A stretch of 64,000 bases of DNA from DASQUK01 sp963717085 (lineage in GTDB: Bacteria > Actinomycetota > Acidimicrobiia > Acidimicrobiales > VFJN01), in NCBI GenBank assembly GCA_963717085.1, contig CAVQVM010000002.1, positions 434,001 through 498,000 on the forward strand. The letters are read 5' to 3'. Position numbers and translations under genes: made by a program. Each line of letters begins with the position of its first letter. Position 1 is the stretch's first letter. The notes under the pieces are model-generated. The model was given only the letters and a program-made list of their open reading frames with translations, was not told where the DNA came from and searched no databases. This document shows positions 1-8,535 of the stretch, one piece after another.

Positions 1-522
1 ACCCAGGACGAGACCTTCGAGCTGCTCACGCTGCAGCAGACGGGCAAGGCGACACCCGCGCCCATCGTCCTGCTGGACGTGCCCGGCCTCACCTACTGGA
101 AGGGCTGGCAGCGGTTCCTCGACGACGAGCTCGTTGCCGCCGGCTGGGTCTCGCCGCGGGACACCAACCTGTTCGTGCTCACCGACGACATCGACGTCGC
201 CGTCGACGCCATCCGGGGCTTCTGGCGCAACTACGAGTCGCTGCGCTGGGTGGGCGATCGGTTGGTCGTCCGCCTGCGGGCGGCGCCGACAGACGCGGAG
301 CTCGCCGAGCTCAACGAGCGGTTCGCCGAGCTGTGCGTGGAGGGTGGCATCGAGCGCACGGACCCACTGCCCGCCGAGGTGTCCGACAACGACCGCCTCG
401 ACCTGCCGCGGCTGGTGATGCGCTTCGACGTCCGCAAGGCGGGTGACTTCCGGGACCTGATCCGGGCGCTGAACGAGCTCGACTCGGCACCGCCACTCGA
501 TTCCGAGGGGTCAACCCCCTGA
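1..522 (+). CDS. LOG-family nucleotide-binding protein, C-terminal part (5' end outside window)
   Basis: The reading frame is open from the first base, so the start lies outside the window. The first visible residues, TQDETFELLTLQQTGK, match the end of the PGGxGTxxE signature of the LOG (YgdH/TIGR00730, formerly 'lysine decarboxylase') family, followed by the usual APIVLLD strand and the GLTYWKGW segment. Family members are Rossmann-fold proteins; some release free cytokinin bases from riboside 5'-monophosphates, others are nucleotide 5'-monophosphate nucleosidases. About 173 residues remain. The C-terminal part is longer than in short LOG proteins and resembles the long actinobacterial form. 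Its last 12 bases overlap the end of the convergent deacetylase gene. The family is clear; the substrate is unknown. Confidence 0.8.
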   Translation, partial: TQDETFELLTLQQTGKATPAPIVLLDVPGLTYWKGWQRFLDDELVAAGWVSPRDTNLFVLTDDIDVAVDAIRGFWRNYESLRWVGDRLVVRLRAAPTDAELAELNERFAELCVEGGIERTDPLPAEVSDNDRLDLPRLVMRFDVRKAGDFRDLIRALNELDSAPPLDSEGSTP

Positions 523-1329
523 GTCCGGCACGGTGTCGGGAACGAGGTAGTCCTCCAGCAGTGCGAAGCGCAGCCCCGCCTCGTCGGCCCGATCGGCCAG
601 CGCCCGCAGCTCGGTCACGAACGTCGACCGGAAGTGCATCAGCAGGATGTCGCCGGCCCGGAACTCCGGCACGGTGCGGTAGCCGACGTCTGCGCCGTTG
701 ACGCTCACCTCCCAGAGCACGATCGCCCTCATCCCGCACGCGGCCGCCGCCCGCGTGGTGGCCTCGTTGTAGGCACCGTACGGCGGGCGGAACAGCACGG
801 GCCGCCGCCCGAAGGCACGCTCCAGCATGTCGGCGTTGCCGCACATCTCGGCCCGCTGCCCCTCCTCGGGCAACGTGCGCATATCAGGGTGGGTGCGGCT
901 GTGGGACTCGACCAGGGTGTCGGGCAGGCCGCGGAAGAAGTCCGGATCGGCCTGGACGGGTCCGTCGAGCAGGAACAGGCTGACCGGCACGCCCAGCTCC
1001 TCGAGGGCGGCCTTCACCTCGGGATTGCGCGTGTGCCCGTCGTCGATGGTCAGGAACACGACGGGGTCCGTGGTCTCGACGCGGGTGATCACCGGCGCCG
1101 CGCCGGGGGTCGATGCCAGCGGCACCAGCGTCACCGGCGGCGGGGAGGTCGTCGGCGTCGAGGACGAGCTCTCCGACGCCTCGGACGGAGCGGGTCCGTC
1201 GGACATGTGGCCGCCAACAGTGTCGATGGTCAGCGACGTCGCCACCAGGAGGACGGCGCCGCGCACGAGCGTGGACAGGCGCGCCCGTTCGGCGCGGCGG
1301 CGCGACTCTCCAGGGCGTCCCCCCGACAT
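511..1329 (-). CDS. membrane-anchored polysaccharide deacetylase (NodB domain)
   Basis: This 272-residue protein has a basic N-terminus, a hydrophobic segment at about residues 19-38 (signal anchor or signal peptide), a Ser/Thr/Pro-rich linker (about 45-85) and a carbohydrate esterase family 4 domain. Family motifs are visible: TIDDGHT at 94-100 (catalytic and metal Asp pair, usually TFDDG), HSRTH at 143-147 (metal histidines), RPPYG at 181-185 and a late DILLMHF segment. CE4 enzymes remove N-acetyl groups from peptidoglycan, chitin or similar polymers outside the membrane. The gene is convergent with the LOG gene, and the two 3' ends overlap by 12 nt. No Shine-Dalgarno sequence is obvious. 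The substrate cannot be told from the sequence. Confidence 0.88.
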   Translation of the reverse strand: MSGGRPGESRRRAERARLSTLVRGAVLLVATSLTIDTVGGHMSDGPAPSEASESSSSTPTTSPPPVTLVPLASTPGAAPVITRVETTDPVVFLTIDDGHTRNPEVKAALEELGVPVSLFLLDGPVQADPDFFRGLPDTLVESHSRTHPDMRTLPEEGQRAEMCGNADMLERAFGRRPVLFRPPYGAYNEATTRAAAACGMRAIVLWEVSVNGADVGYRTVPEFRAGDILLMHFRSTFVTELRALADRADEAGLRFALLEDYLVPDTVPDSGG

Positions 1330-1420
1330 GGCCGAAAGTGTGACGCCGCCGGATCGATGGGACGCGGATACCCCCGAGTCCTACGACGGGGATCCGCCGA
1401 CCTGGCGGGGCGCTCGCCGG

Positions 1421-1621
1421 TCAGTCTGTGTCGTCGGGCTCCTGCAGGAGCGCGACGGCCTTCTCCACGGCGCGCCGTGCCCGCGTCAGGCGCCGCTCGT
1501 CGACCGGGAGCTCGGCGCCACCGGCGTCGATCGACTCGCGCAGGCGCTCCATCGCCAGGTCGGCCAGTTCCTCGCCGATCGCCTCCAGGCGCTTGCGGAT
1601 GTCGTCGAACTCACCGGCCAC
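1421..1621 (-). CDS. small helical protein of unknown function (66 aa)
   Basis: The start is taken as the GTG at 1621 because GGAGGAGG lies 5 nt upstream; an upstream in-frame start would add a low-complexity leader without support. The 66-residue product begins VAGEFDDIRKRLEAIGEEL and is rich in Glu, Arg, Leu and Ala, predicting two amphipathic helices with coiled-coil character and no membrane segment. I do not recognise a named family. Small helical proteins like this are common hypotheticals in actinobacteria. The gene stands alone on the minus strand between the deacetylase and the divergent Cys-rich gene. The clear ribosome site and regular codon bias are the evidence that it is real. 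Confidence 0.6.
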   Translation of the reverse strand: MAGEFDDIRKRLEAIGEELADLAMERLRESIDAGGAELPVDERRLTRARRAVEKAVALLQEPDDTD

Positions 1622-1692
1622 GGTTCCCTCCTCCGGACGCGCAGCTGCCCAGCATGCCACCCGGCCGCTCGGGGTGTGCCAACGTGGCGGCG

Positions 1693-2454
1693 ATGCCAAG
1701 TTCCCCGACGAGCGCACCCGCCGACCTCCACGAATACGTCAGCTTCGACTCCCCCGACGAGCACCGCACGTGGGTATTCGACGTGACGTTCCTCCTCAGC
1801 CCCTGGCGCTGCATCTACGGGCACGGATGCCAGGGCGTGCTCACGGAGGCGGCGCCCGAGCTCGAGCAGGGCTGCTGCAGCTACGGCGCCCACTTCGTCG
1901 ACGAGGACGACGCCAACTCCGTGCTCGAGGCCGCCGGCCACCTCACCACCGACCAATGGCAGCACGGCCGGCTGGCAGTCAGGCGCGGGGGGCCCATCCG
2001 GCGGACGGCCAAGGGAACCCTCGTCACCCGGCTCGTCGACGGCGCGTGCATCTTCCTCAACCGGCCGGGCTTCCCCGGTGGCGCCGGCTGTGCCCTCCAC
2101 CGCGCGGCGCTCGATGCCGGCGAACGACCGATGGACTGGAAGCCGGATGTGTGCTGGCAACTCCCGCTACGCCTGTCGGAAAGCGCCGACGACTCCGGGC
2201 AGGTGATCTCGACGCTGCGGGAGTGGAAGCGCCGCGACTGGGGTGCCGGCGGCCAGGAGTTCCACTGGTGGTGCACCGAGGCGCCCGATGCCTTCGTGGG
2301 CGCCACGCCCGTCTACGTCACGTTGCGCGACGAGATCGTGGAGCTCGTGGGCACGTGGGCGTACGACCGGTTCGTCGAGCACGTCACGGCGCGGAGCGAT
2401 GGCCGGGAGCCCGGCGAGCAATACGTTCCCCACCCGGCTCTACGCCGACGCTGA
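1693..2454 (+). CDS. conserved cysteine-rich protein, DUF3109-like putative metal-binding protein
   Basis: The ATG at 1693 gives 253 residues; the frame stays open far upstream, but that part is a shadow of the two minus-strand genes. Cysteines fall at about 40, 46, 61, 62, 119, 133, 154 and 194, within segments such as CIYGHGCQG, GCCSYG, ACIFLN and GCALH. This pattern resembles the YkgJ/DUF3109 group of putative zinc- or iron-chelating proteins, often described as Fe-S binding. No signal peptide or membrane segment is visible, so it is probably cytoplasmic. The two neighbours are both minus strand, so it is a single-gene unit. Its function is unknown; the family link is an inference from cysteine spacing. 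Confidence 0.75.
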   Translation: MPSSPTSAPADLHEYVSFDSPDEHRTWVFDVTFLLSPWRCIYGHGCQGVLTEAAPELEQGCCSYGAHFVDEDDANSVLEAAGHLTTDQWQHGRLAVRRGGPIRRTAKGTLVTRLVDGACIFLNRPGFPGGAGCALHRAALDAGERPMDWKPDVCWQLPLRLSESADDSGQVISTLREWKRRDWGAGGQEFHWWCTEAPDAFVGATPVYVTLRDEIVELVGTWAYDRFVEHVTARSDGREPGEQYVPHPALRRR

Positions 2455-2468
2455 GCGCCGGAGCGGGT

Positions 2469-2645
2469 TCAGCCGTCGTCGTCGGCGTCGAACATGCACC
2501 ACGACGCATGCTCGTCGCCCGCCTCTGCCCCGCACTCGGGGCACGGCTCATCGTCCGCCGGATCGAAGATGGCGGTTAGATCGAGATCGTTGCTGCGCTT
2601 CAGCGCGCGCGCTTCCTCGAATCGGCGATGTCGACCCTTTTTCAC
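2469..2645 (-). CDS. small zinc-finger-like protein (58 aa)
   Basis: The chosen GTG start at 2645 is preceded by GGAG with a 7-nt spacer; a longer frame to 2699 lacks a ribosome site. The product starts with a basic helix (VKKGRHRRFEEARALKR) and ends with an acidic, cysteine-bearing tail (PCPECGAEAGDEHASWC, then acidic residues). The CPEC plus later Cys and His could make a single zinc-binding knuckle. I do not recognise a named function. It converges on the Cys-rich gene that ends at 2454, 14 bp away. Its small size and basic/acidic halves could suit a nucleic-acid or ribosome-associated role, but that is speculation. Confidence 0.6.
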   Translation of the reverse strand: MKKGRHRRFEEARALKRSNDLDLTAIFDPADDEPCPECGAEAGDEHASWCMFDADDDG

Positions 2646-2833
2646 GGGCCAGCTCCCACGTGTTACTCGTTCGGCGGGAAAGTGTATCGCCGGCGACACC
2701 GGCTAACTCGCCCAACGCGTTGTTGCTCGGGGCGTCCCGATCCCTTTCCTACCACGTCCGGGCAGAATCAAGACGTCAGACCCCGACGACCGGCCCCACT
2801 CGCTGGATGAGCCCGCGGATCCGCCCGGCTCCT

Positions 2834-2839
2834 TACCAT
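2834..2839 (+). promoter_or_regulatory. -10 hexamer TACCAT, probable leaderless promoter of the GH13 gene
   Basis: TACCAT fits the actinobacterial TANNNT -10 consensus and ends 7 nt before the GTG at 2847. No Shine-Dalgarno sequence lies between, so the transcript probably starts at or next to the start codon. The 200 bp upstream hold no supported gene. Confidence 0.5.
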
Positions 2840-2846
2840 CGTCTCC

Positions 2847-4385
2847 GTGGACGCTCCCTGGTGGCAACGCGCGGTCTTCTACCAGATCTATCCCCGGTCG
2901 TTCGCGAGCGGCGGGCGGCGCCCGACCGGCGACCTCGCTGGCATTGAGCAGCACCTCGACCACCTCGACTGGCTCGGCGTCGACGCCGTGTGGCTGTCGC
3001 CGTTCTATCCCTCACCGATGGCCGACTTCGGCTACGACGTCTCCGATCACTGCGACGTGGATCCGCTGTTCGGCGACCTCGACACCTTCGACCGCCTGTT
3101 GGCGGGGTGTCACGCGCGGGGCCTGAAGCTCCTCGTCGACCTGGTGCCCAACCACACGTCCGACCAGCACGCGTGGTTCCGGGCCGCCCGCTCGAGCCGG
3201 GACGACCCCCGGCGCGACTGGTACGTGTGGCGGGACGGGGTGCCGGGCACGCCGCCCAACAACTGGATGGCGGCGTTCACCGGCGGACCCGCCTGGACGT
3301 GGGACGAGGCCACGGACCAGTGGTACCTGCACCAGTTCCTGCCCGAGCAACCCGACCTGAACTGGGCGAATCCCGAGGTGGTGGAGGCCGTCCACGGAGT
3401 CATGCGCTTCTGGCTGGACAGGGGCGTCGACGGTTTCCGCATCGACGTCGCCCACGGCATCGGCAAGGACCCCGCCCTGCCGGACGACCCGCCCGAGAGC
3501 GCAGGCATGCCCCACAGCGCCCTCAACGACACCGTCGAAACCCACGAGCTGCTGCGCGGCATGCGCAAGGTGGTCGACGCCTACCCCGGCGACCGGCTGA
3601 TCCTGGGCGAGGTGTTCCTCCTGTCCACCGCGCGGGTGGCCACCTATTACGGCAACGGTGACGAGCTGCACCTGTCGTTCAACTTCCCACCCCTGTTCGC
3701 TCCCTGGGACGCCGGCCGCTGGCGCCGCCAGGTCGACGACGCCACGCACCACATCGTCGACCGCTTCCACGGGTGGCCGACGTGGGTGCTGTCCAACCAC
3801 GACAACGTCCGTCACCGCACCCGCTACGGCGGCTCGGAATCCCGTGCCCGCGCCGCCGTGTTCCTGCTGCTGGGCTTGGCCGGCTCACCCGTCCTCTATG
3901 CGGGTGAGGAACTCGGCCTGGAGGACGCCGTCATCCCCGAGGAGCGACGCGTCGATCCCGGGGGGCGGGACGGTTGCCGGGCGCCGATCCCCTGGGACGG
4001 CACGCGTGACCACGGCTGGGGCGTGGAGGACGCATGGCTGCCGTGGCCACCCGAGGCCGACGCCCGGAACGTCGCCGCCCTGCGCGACGACACCGGTTCC
4101 ATCCTCCACCTCTACCGCCGCTTGCTGGATGCCCGCCGCGCCACCACGGCACTGCAAACTGGCGCGTTCGAGCGCCTGGAGGCCGTCGAGCATGCGGCGC
4201 CGGGCGTCGTGGCCTGGCGCCGTCGGGACGACGCCGGCGCCGTGGTCGTCGTCGTCAACATGGGCGAGGACGCTCTGGTGGACGTGGAGGGCACGGTGCT
4301 CGTCGCCAGCGACGGGGTGTCCGAGGGGGAGCCGTTCGGTGGCGTGTTGGGCGCCGACCGGGCGGTGCTCATCGAGCCGCGCTAG
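2847..4385 (+). CDS. GH13 alpha-glucosidase / oligo-1,6-glucosidase-like enzyme
   Basis: The 512-residue protein is a full-length glycoside hydrolase family 13 enzyme: a (beta/alpha)8 barrel with an all-beta C-terminal domain. It opens with the typical WWQRAVFYQIYPRSF segment. Conserved regions are DLVPNH (98-103), GFRIDVAH with the nucleophile Asp200, LGEVF with the acid/base Glu255, and SNHDN with the transition-state Asp319. This arrangement is typical of alpha-1,4 or alpha-1,6 glucosidases and trehalulose-type enzymes that release glucose from the non-reducing end. No signal peptide is seen, so it acts in the cytoplasm on imported or stored oligosaccharides. It is the first gene of a plus-strand run with two amidohydrolases, without obvious pathway linkage. 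The exact linkage specificity cannot be read. Confidence 0.9.
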   Translation: MDAPWWQRAVFYQIYPRSFASGGRRPTGDLAGIEQHLDHLDWLGVDAVWLSPFYPSPMADFGYDVSDHCDVDPLFGDLDTFDRLLAGCHARGLKLLVDLVPNHTSDQHAWFRAARSSRDDPRRDWYVWRDGVPGTPPNNWMAAFTGGPAWTWDEATDQWYLHQFLPEQPDLNWANPEVVEAVHGVMRFWLDRGVDGFRIDVAHGIGKDPALPDDPPESAGMPHSALNDTVETHELLRGMRKVVDAYPGDRLILGEVFLLSTARVATYYGNGDELHLSFNFPPLFAPWDAGRWRRQVDDATHHIVDRFHGWPTWVLSNHDNVRHRTRYGGSESRARAAVFLLLGLAGSPVLYAGEELGLEDAVIPEERRVDPGGRDGCRAPIPWDGTRDHGWGVEDAWLPWPPEADARNVAALRDDTGSILHLYRRLLDARRATTALQTGAFERLEAVEHAAPGVVAWRRRDDAGAVVVVVNMGEDALVDVEGTVLVASDGVSEGEPFGGVLGADRAVLIEPR

Positions 4386-4411
4386 CAGCGCCCCGGCCGG
4401 CGTCCTGGCAC

Positions 4412-4417
4412 TACGCT
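4412..4417 (+). promoter_or_regulatory. -10 hexamer TACGCT before the amidohydrolase gene
   Basis: TACGCT (TANNNT) ends 8 nt before the ATG at 4426, with no ribosome site between. It suggests a leaderless transcript starting inside the 40-bp gap after the GH13 gene, so the amidohydrolase pair need not depend on read-through. Confidence 0.45.
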
Positions 4418-4425
4418 GCCGGGAC

Positions 4426-5643
4426 ATGACGGGAGTGTCAGAAAACGCGCCCCGAGCGGCCGAGGGAGCGGAGGGCCCGCCGCGTTGGCCGATCATCTCG
4501 GCCGACGACCACCTGATCGAGCCGCCGGACCTGTTCGAGGGCCGCATCCCGCCGGGCCTGGTCGACCGGGCACCGCGGATCGTCGAGGATGCCGACGGCA
4601 CCCAGGCATGGGCGTACGAGGACGCGCGCTACCCGAACATCGGGCTGAACGCCGTGGTCGGGCGGCCCCGCGAGGAATGGTCGATGGAACCGGCGCGTTT
4701 CGACGAGATGCGCCGGGGTTGCTGGGACATCGACGCACGCGTCGAGGACATGGACGCCGGTGGGGTCTGGGCGTCGCTGTGCTTCCCGTCGCTGATCGCC
4801 GGCTTCGCCGGGACGGTGTTCGCCCGGTCCCAGGACCCCGAGCTCGGCCTCGCGTGCGTCCGCGCCTGGAACGACTGGCACCTGGACGTCTGGGCCGGCA
4901 CCCACCCCGGGCGCATCATCCCCCTCCAGCTCGGCTGGCTGCCCGACCCCGCGGTGGCCGCCCGGGAGGTGGAGCGCAACGCCGAGCGCGGCTTCAAGGC
5001 CGTCAGCTTCGTGGAGCAACCGGTCAACGTCGGCCTGCCGTCGCTCCACACCGACCACTGGGACCCGTTCCTGGCCGCCTGTGAGGAGACCGGCACGGTC
5101 GTCTGCCTCCACACGGCCTCCGGAGCCTGGACCGCCGCCACCTCGCCGGGCGCCCCGCTCGAGCTGTACACCACGCTGTTCCCGGTGAACGCGCTGGCGG
5201 CCGCGGCCGACTGGCTGTGGGCGCGGGTACCGCTGCGGTTCCCGCAGCTGCGGATCGTGCTGGCCGAGGGGGGCATCGGCTGGGTGCCGATGCTGCTGGA
5301 CCGGCTCGACTGGGTGATGGACCACTCGGCGACCGGCGGCGCCGGCGTCTGGGCCGGCGATCTCACACCGTCCGAGGCCCTGCGCCGCAACTTCTGGTTC
5401 TGCACGATCGACGACCCGTCGACGCTGGCGGCCCGCCACCGCGTGGGCGTCGACCACATCCTCGTCGAGTGCGACTACCCGCACGCTGACTCGTCGTGGC
5501 CGTACACCGCGTCGCTGCTCGCCGACCGCTTCGCCACCGTCGGGGTCACCGACGACGAGGCCGCAGCGATGACCCATCGCAACGCCGCCGCGCTTTTCGA
5601 CCACCCGCTACCACCGGAGGACTGGATGTGCTCGACCTCGTGA
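4426..5643 (+). CDS. amidohydrolase family 2 protein (TIM-barrel metal hydrolase/decarboxylase type)
   Basis: The ATG at 4426 gives 405 residues. The protein belongs to the amidohydrolase-2 (PF04909) type: ADDHL at about 26-30 takes the place of the metal-binding HxH strand, His229 sits in a VCLHT strand, and the late ILVECDYPHAD strand supplies the usual metal Asp near residue 350. Relatives include ACMSD, gamma-resorcylate decarboxylase and many uncharacterised actinobacterial enzymes often next to acyl-CoA or steroid-degradation genes. No signal peptide is present. Its 3' end overlaps the start of the next amidohydrolase gene by 16 nt, so the two are probably co-translated and may act on related compounds. 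The substrate is unknown. Confidence 0.82.
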   Translation: MTGVSENAPRAAEGAEGPPRWPIISADDHLIEPPDLFEGRIPPGLVDRAPRIVEDADGTQAWAYEDARYPNIGLNAVVGRPREEWSMEPARFDEMRRGCWDIDARVEDMDAGGVWASLCFPSLIAGFAGTVFARSQDPELGLACVRAWNDWHLDVWAGTHPGRIIPLQLGWLPDPAVAAREVERNAERGFKAVSFVEQPVNVGLPSLHTDHWDPFLAACEETGTVVCLHTASGAWTAATSPGAPLELYTTLFPVNALAAAADWLWARVPLRFPQLRIVLAEGGIGWVPMLLDRLDWVMDHSATGGAGVWAGDLTPSEALRRNFWFCTIDDPSTLAARHRVGVDHILVECDYPHADSSWPYTASLLADRFATVGVTDDEAAAMTHRNAAALFDHPLPPEDWMCSTS

Positions 5644-7322
5644 TCACCGGTGGGACCGTCGTCGATGGCAGCGGCGCGCCCATGCGAGCGGCCGACGTCG
5701 GCGTTCGCGACGGCCGGATCGCAATCATTGCGCCGACCGGGACCGTTGACGAGCCCAGCCGGGCGACGCTCGATGCGGACGGCCGCTACGTCACGCCCGG
5801 ATTCGTCGACCTCCATACCCACTACGACGCCCAGCTGTTCTGGGACCCCTTGGCCACCCCGTCACCGTTCCACGGCGTCACCACTGTGATCGGGGGCAAC
5901 TGTGGGTTCTCCCTGGCACCACTCACCCCGGACCACGCCGACTACCTGATGCGGATGATGGCCCGCGTCGAGGGCATGCCCCTCGACGCGCTGGCGGCCG
6001 GGTTGGCGTGGGACTGGGGTGGCTTCGGCGAGTGGCTCGACCGCCTCGACGGCACCACGGCGGTGAACGCGGGCTTCCTGTGCGGGCACTCGGCGCTGCG
6101 ACGGGTCGCCGGGGCCGACCGCGAGGTCATGCAGCGGCTGCTGCACGAGGCGCTCGACGCCGGTGCGCTGGGCTTCTCGACGTCGCAGGCGCACACGCAC
6201 AACGACGCTGACGGTGAACCCGTGCCGTCGCGCTTCGCCGACGACGACGAGCTCCTGGCGCTAGCGGCGTGCGTCGCCGAGCACGAGGGGACGACCCTGG
6301 AGGCGATCGTCGCAGGGTGCATCAACGGGTTCACGGACGACGAGATCGAGCTCCTCGCGGGGATGTCCCGCGCCGCCCGCCGACCGCTGAATTGGAACGT
6401 TCTCGGCGTGTCTGCGCTCAACCCGACCGGCCACGAGCGCCAGCTGGCCGCCTCGGATGCCGCCGCCGCCCGAGGCGGGCGCGTGGTCGCGCTGACCCTG
6501 CCGCATCCCATGAGCATGCGGTTGTCGTTCCTTACGGGCTTCGTGCTCGACGGGTTGCCGGGCTGGCGCGAGATCCTCCACCTCCCGGTGCCGGAGCGGC
6601 TCACGGCGCTCGGGGACCCGGCGGTGCGAGAGCGGCTCGCGGCCGGCGCCGCCTCACGCGAGGCGGGGCTGCTCCGAGGGCTGGCGAACTGGCCGGTGCT
6701 GAGCTTCGCCGAGTGCTTCACCCCCACGACGAAGCCGCATGAAGGTCGGAGCGTCGGTGACGTGGCCGCGGAGCTCGGGCAGGAACCGTTCGACACGCTC
6801 CTCGACGTGGTGGTCGCCGACGAGCTCCGGACCGGGCTCCGGCCGCCGGCGTTCGGCACCAGCGACGCCGACTGGGAGCTGCGTGCGCAGGTGTGGCGCG
6901 ACCCCCGCACGGTCATCGGTGGGTCGGACGCGGGCGCCCACCTGGACATGATGTGCGGTGCCATCTACTCGACATCGCTGCTCGGCGAGGCGGTGCGGCA
7001 GCGTGGGCTGATGTCCTGGGAGGAGGCCGTGCAGCAGCTGACCGATGTGCCGGCGCGACTGTACGGCGTGCGTGAGCGCGGTCGGATCGCCGAGGGATGG
7101 CACGCCGACCTGGTCGTCCTCGATCCCGAGACCGTCGGCCACGGTCCCGAGCGGACGGCGACCGACCTCCCCGGTGGCGCCTGGCGCCTCGTCGCCGACG
7201 CCGTCGGCGTCGAGCACGTCTACGCGAACGGCGTCGCCATCGTTCGGGATGGGCAGGCCACCGGCACGACGCCAGGCACCCTGCTTCGCTCCGGGCGCGA
7301 CACGTTCAGCGTGCTTCCCTAG
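5628..7322 (+). CDS. N-acyl-D-amino-acid deacylase-like amidohydrolase (amidohydrolase 3 type)
   Basis: The start is the GTG at 5628, preceded by GGAGG with a 7-nt spacer and lying inside the end of the upstream gene. The 564-residue product begins with the short beta-strand module (LDLVITGGTVVDG) of dihydroorotase-like and urease-like hydrolases. The metal motif DLHTHYD is at 61-67, GGNCGFS at about 89-95, and a late SDAGAHLD segment supplies the catalytic Asp. This layout matches D-aminoacylase / N-acyl-D-aspartate or glutamate deacylase proteins, many of which are of unknown substrate in actinobacteria. It is probably cytoplasmic. Overlap with the preceding amidohydrolase and a strong ribosome site point to coupled translation. 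Confidence 0.85.
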   Translation: MLDLVITGGTVVDGSGAPMRAADVGVRDGRIAIIAPTGTVDEPSRATLDADGRYVTPGFVDLHTHYDAQLFWDPLATPSPFHGVTTVIGGNCGFSLAPLTPDHADYLMRMMARVEGMPLDALAAGLAWDWGGFGEWLDRLDGTTAVNAGFLCGHSALRRVAGADREVMQRLLHEALDAGALGFSTSQAHTHNDADGEPVPSRFADDDELLALAACVAEHEGTTLEAIVAGCINGFTDDEIELLAGMSRAARRPLNWNVLGVSALNPTGHERQLAASDAAAARGGRVVALTLPHPMSMRLSFLTGFVLDGLPGWREILHLPVPERLTALGDPAVRERLAAGAASREAGLLRGLANWPVLSFAECFTPTTKPHEGRSVGDVAAELGQEPFDTLLDVVVADELRTGLRPPAFGTSDADWELRAQVWRDPRTVIGGSDAGAHLDMMCGAIYSTSLLGEAVRQRGLMSWEEAVQQLTDVPARLYGVRERGRIAEGWHADLVVLDPETVGHGPERTATDLPGGAWRLVADAVGVEHVYANGVAIVRDGQATGTTPGTLLRSGRDTFSVLP

Positions 7323-7359
7323 TGGGCGCCAGATCCCGCGCGTGGGCTCGAGCGGGCCG

Positions 7360-8535
7360 TTACCCGCCAGGCGTCACGATGTCGTGGAGCACCAGCGAGC
7401 CGTCGCCGTCGAAGGCCAGGGCGGCATTGCCCTCCAGCAGGCGCCGAACGGGCTCGCCGGCCAGCTCGGCCCGCCACCCCGTGAGCAGGCGTGACGACGG
7501 GTCGCCCCGGAGCAGCGCCTCGATGTCCGCCCGGGTGGCGACCAGGGAGGCGTCGAGCTCGGCGTTGCGCGCGAGCTGGCTCACCCACGCGGAGGCCAGC
7601 GTCACCGCCGGGCGGAACGTGCCGTCCACGCCCTCCCGCGGCGGGACGTGCAGCTCGGCGTCCCCCAGCGCCACCCCGGCCCTGATCGCCGCCATCAGCT
7701 CGTCCCCGGCCCCGTCGCGGAGGTGGCGACCGTCCACGCCTCGCACGCGATTCAGGTCGGACCGGGCTCGGGGAGGCCGCTCGGCGATGGCCACCAGCGC
7801 GAGGTCGGGCAGCACGTGCCGCACCGGCCGGTCGATCCGGCGGGCCCGCAGCTCCCGCCAGGCCGCCACCGACTGGGCGACACCGCGGGCACGGCCCTTC
7901 AGGCGGCGGGCCTCCTTGATCCGCCACCACGCCTCGTCGGGGTCCGGCTCCTCGCCATGGCGGCGTCGCAGCTCGTCGCACTCGTCCAGCGCCCAGTCGA
8001 GGCGCCCGCGCTCCTCGAGCTCGGCGCGCAGCGACGACCACAGCGCGTCCAGGTAGGCGACGTCGGCGGCGGCGTAGACCTGGGCCGCGGTGCTCAGGGG
8101 CCGGTGCAGCCAATCGGTGAGGCGGTCCGCCTTGGGAAGGTGCACGCCGAGGCGCCTCTGCAGAAGGATCCCCAATCCCGGTGAGCCCAGCCCTACGAAC
8201 CCGGCCGCCACCTGCGTGTCGGCCAGGCGGCGGGGTCCGACGCCGCAGGCCCGCTCGAGTATCTCGAGGTCCTGGCTGGCGGCGTGCATGAGGCACAGGC
8301 CGGGCCCGTCGAGCAGGGGGCGCAGGCTTCCCACGTCGACCGCCAGCGGATCGACATCGACGACGTCGTCGCCGGCCGCGATCTGCAGCAGGGCGAGCTG
8401 CGCGTAGTAGGTCCGCTCCCGGTGGAACTCGGTGTCGAGGGCATACGTGGGCGCGCTGCAGGACGCCTCGACGAAGGCGTCGAACTCGCGCTGGTCGGTG
8501 ACCCAGCGGAAGCGTGATGGGTCGGGCGGAGCCGT
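7360..8535 (-). CDS. rnd: ribonuclease D, apparent ACG start
   Basis: RNase D is a 3'-5' exoribonuclease that trims tRNA precursors and structured RNAs. The DEDDy exonuclease motifs are present: ALDTEFHRE (Asp34, Glu36), Asp89 in HAASQDLEIL, and YAAAD (Tyr154, Asp158); an HRDC-like C-terminal region follows, for about 391 residues. The conserved N-terminus (RWVTDQREFDAFV) lies well upstream of the first GTG at 8334, and no in-frame ATG, GTG or TTG exists between there and the previous stop. The ACG at 8535-8533 overlaps the rhodanese stop (TAACG) and has GGAG 5 nt upstream, so it is the likely start, or a mutated or miscalled ATG. The enzyme family is certain; the start is not. Confidence 0.85.
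   Translation of the reverse strand, partial: TAPPDPSRFRWVTDQREFDAFVEASCSAPTYALDTEFHRERTYYAQLALLQIAAGDDVVDVDPLAVDVGSLRPLLDGPGLCLMHAASQDLEILERACGVGPRRLADTQVAAGFVGLGSPGLGILLQRRLGVHLPKADRLTDWLHRPLSTAAQVYAAADVAYLDALWSSLRAELEERGRLDWALDECDELRRRHGEEPDPDEAWWRIKEARRLKGRARGVAQSVAAWRELRARRIDRPVRHVLPDLALVAIAERPPRARSDLNRVRGVDGRHLRDGAGDELMAAIRAGVALGDAELHVPPREGVDGTFRPAVTLASAWVSQLARNAELDASLVATRADIEALLRGDPSSRLLTGWRAELAGEPVRRLLEGNAALAFDGDGSLVLHDIVTPGG

Noticed and set aside
634..1692. Long plus-strand frame in front of the Cys-rich gene
   Set aside because: It is antisense to the deacetylase and the small helical gene and is Arg/Gly/His-rich with no recognisable segments. Only the part from 1693 is protein-like.
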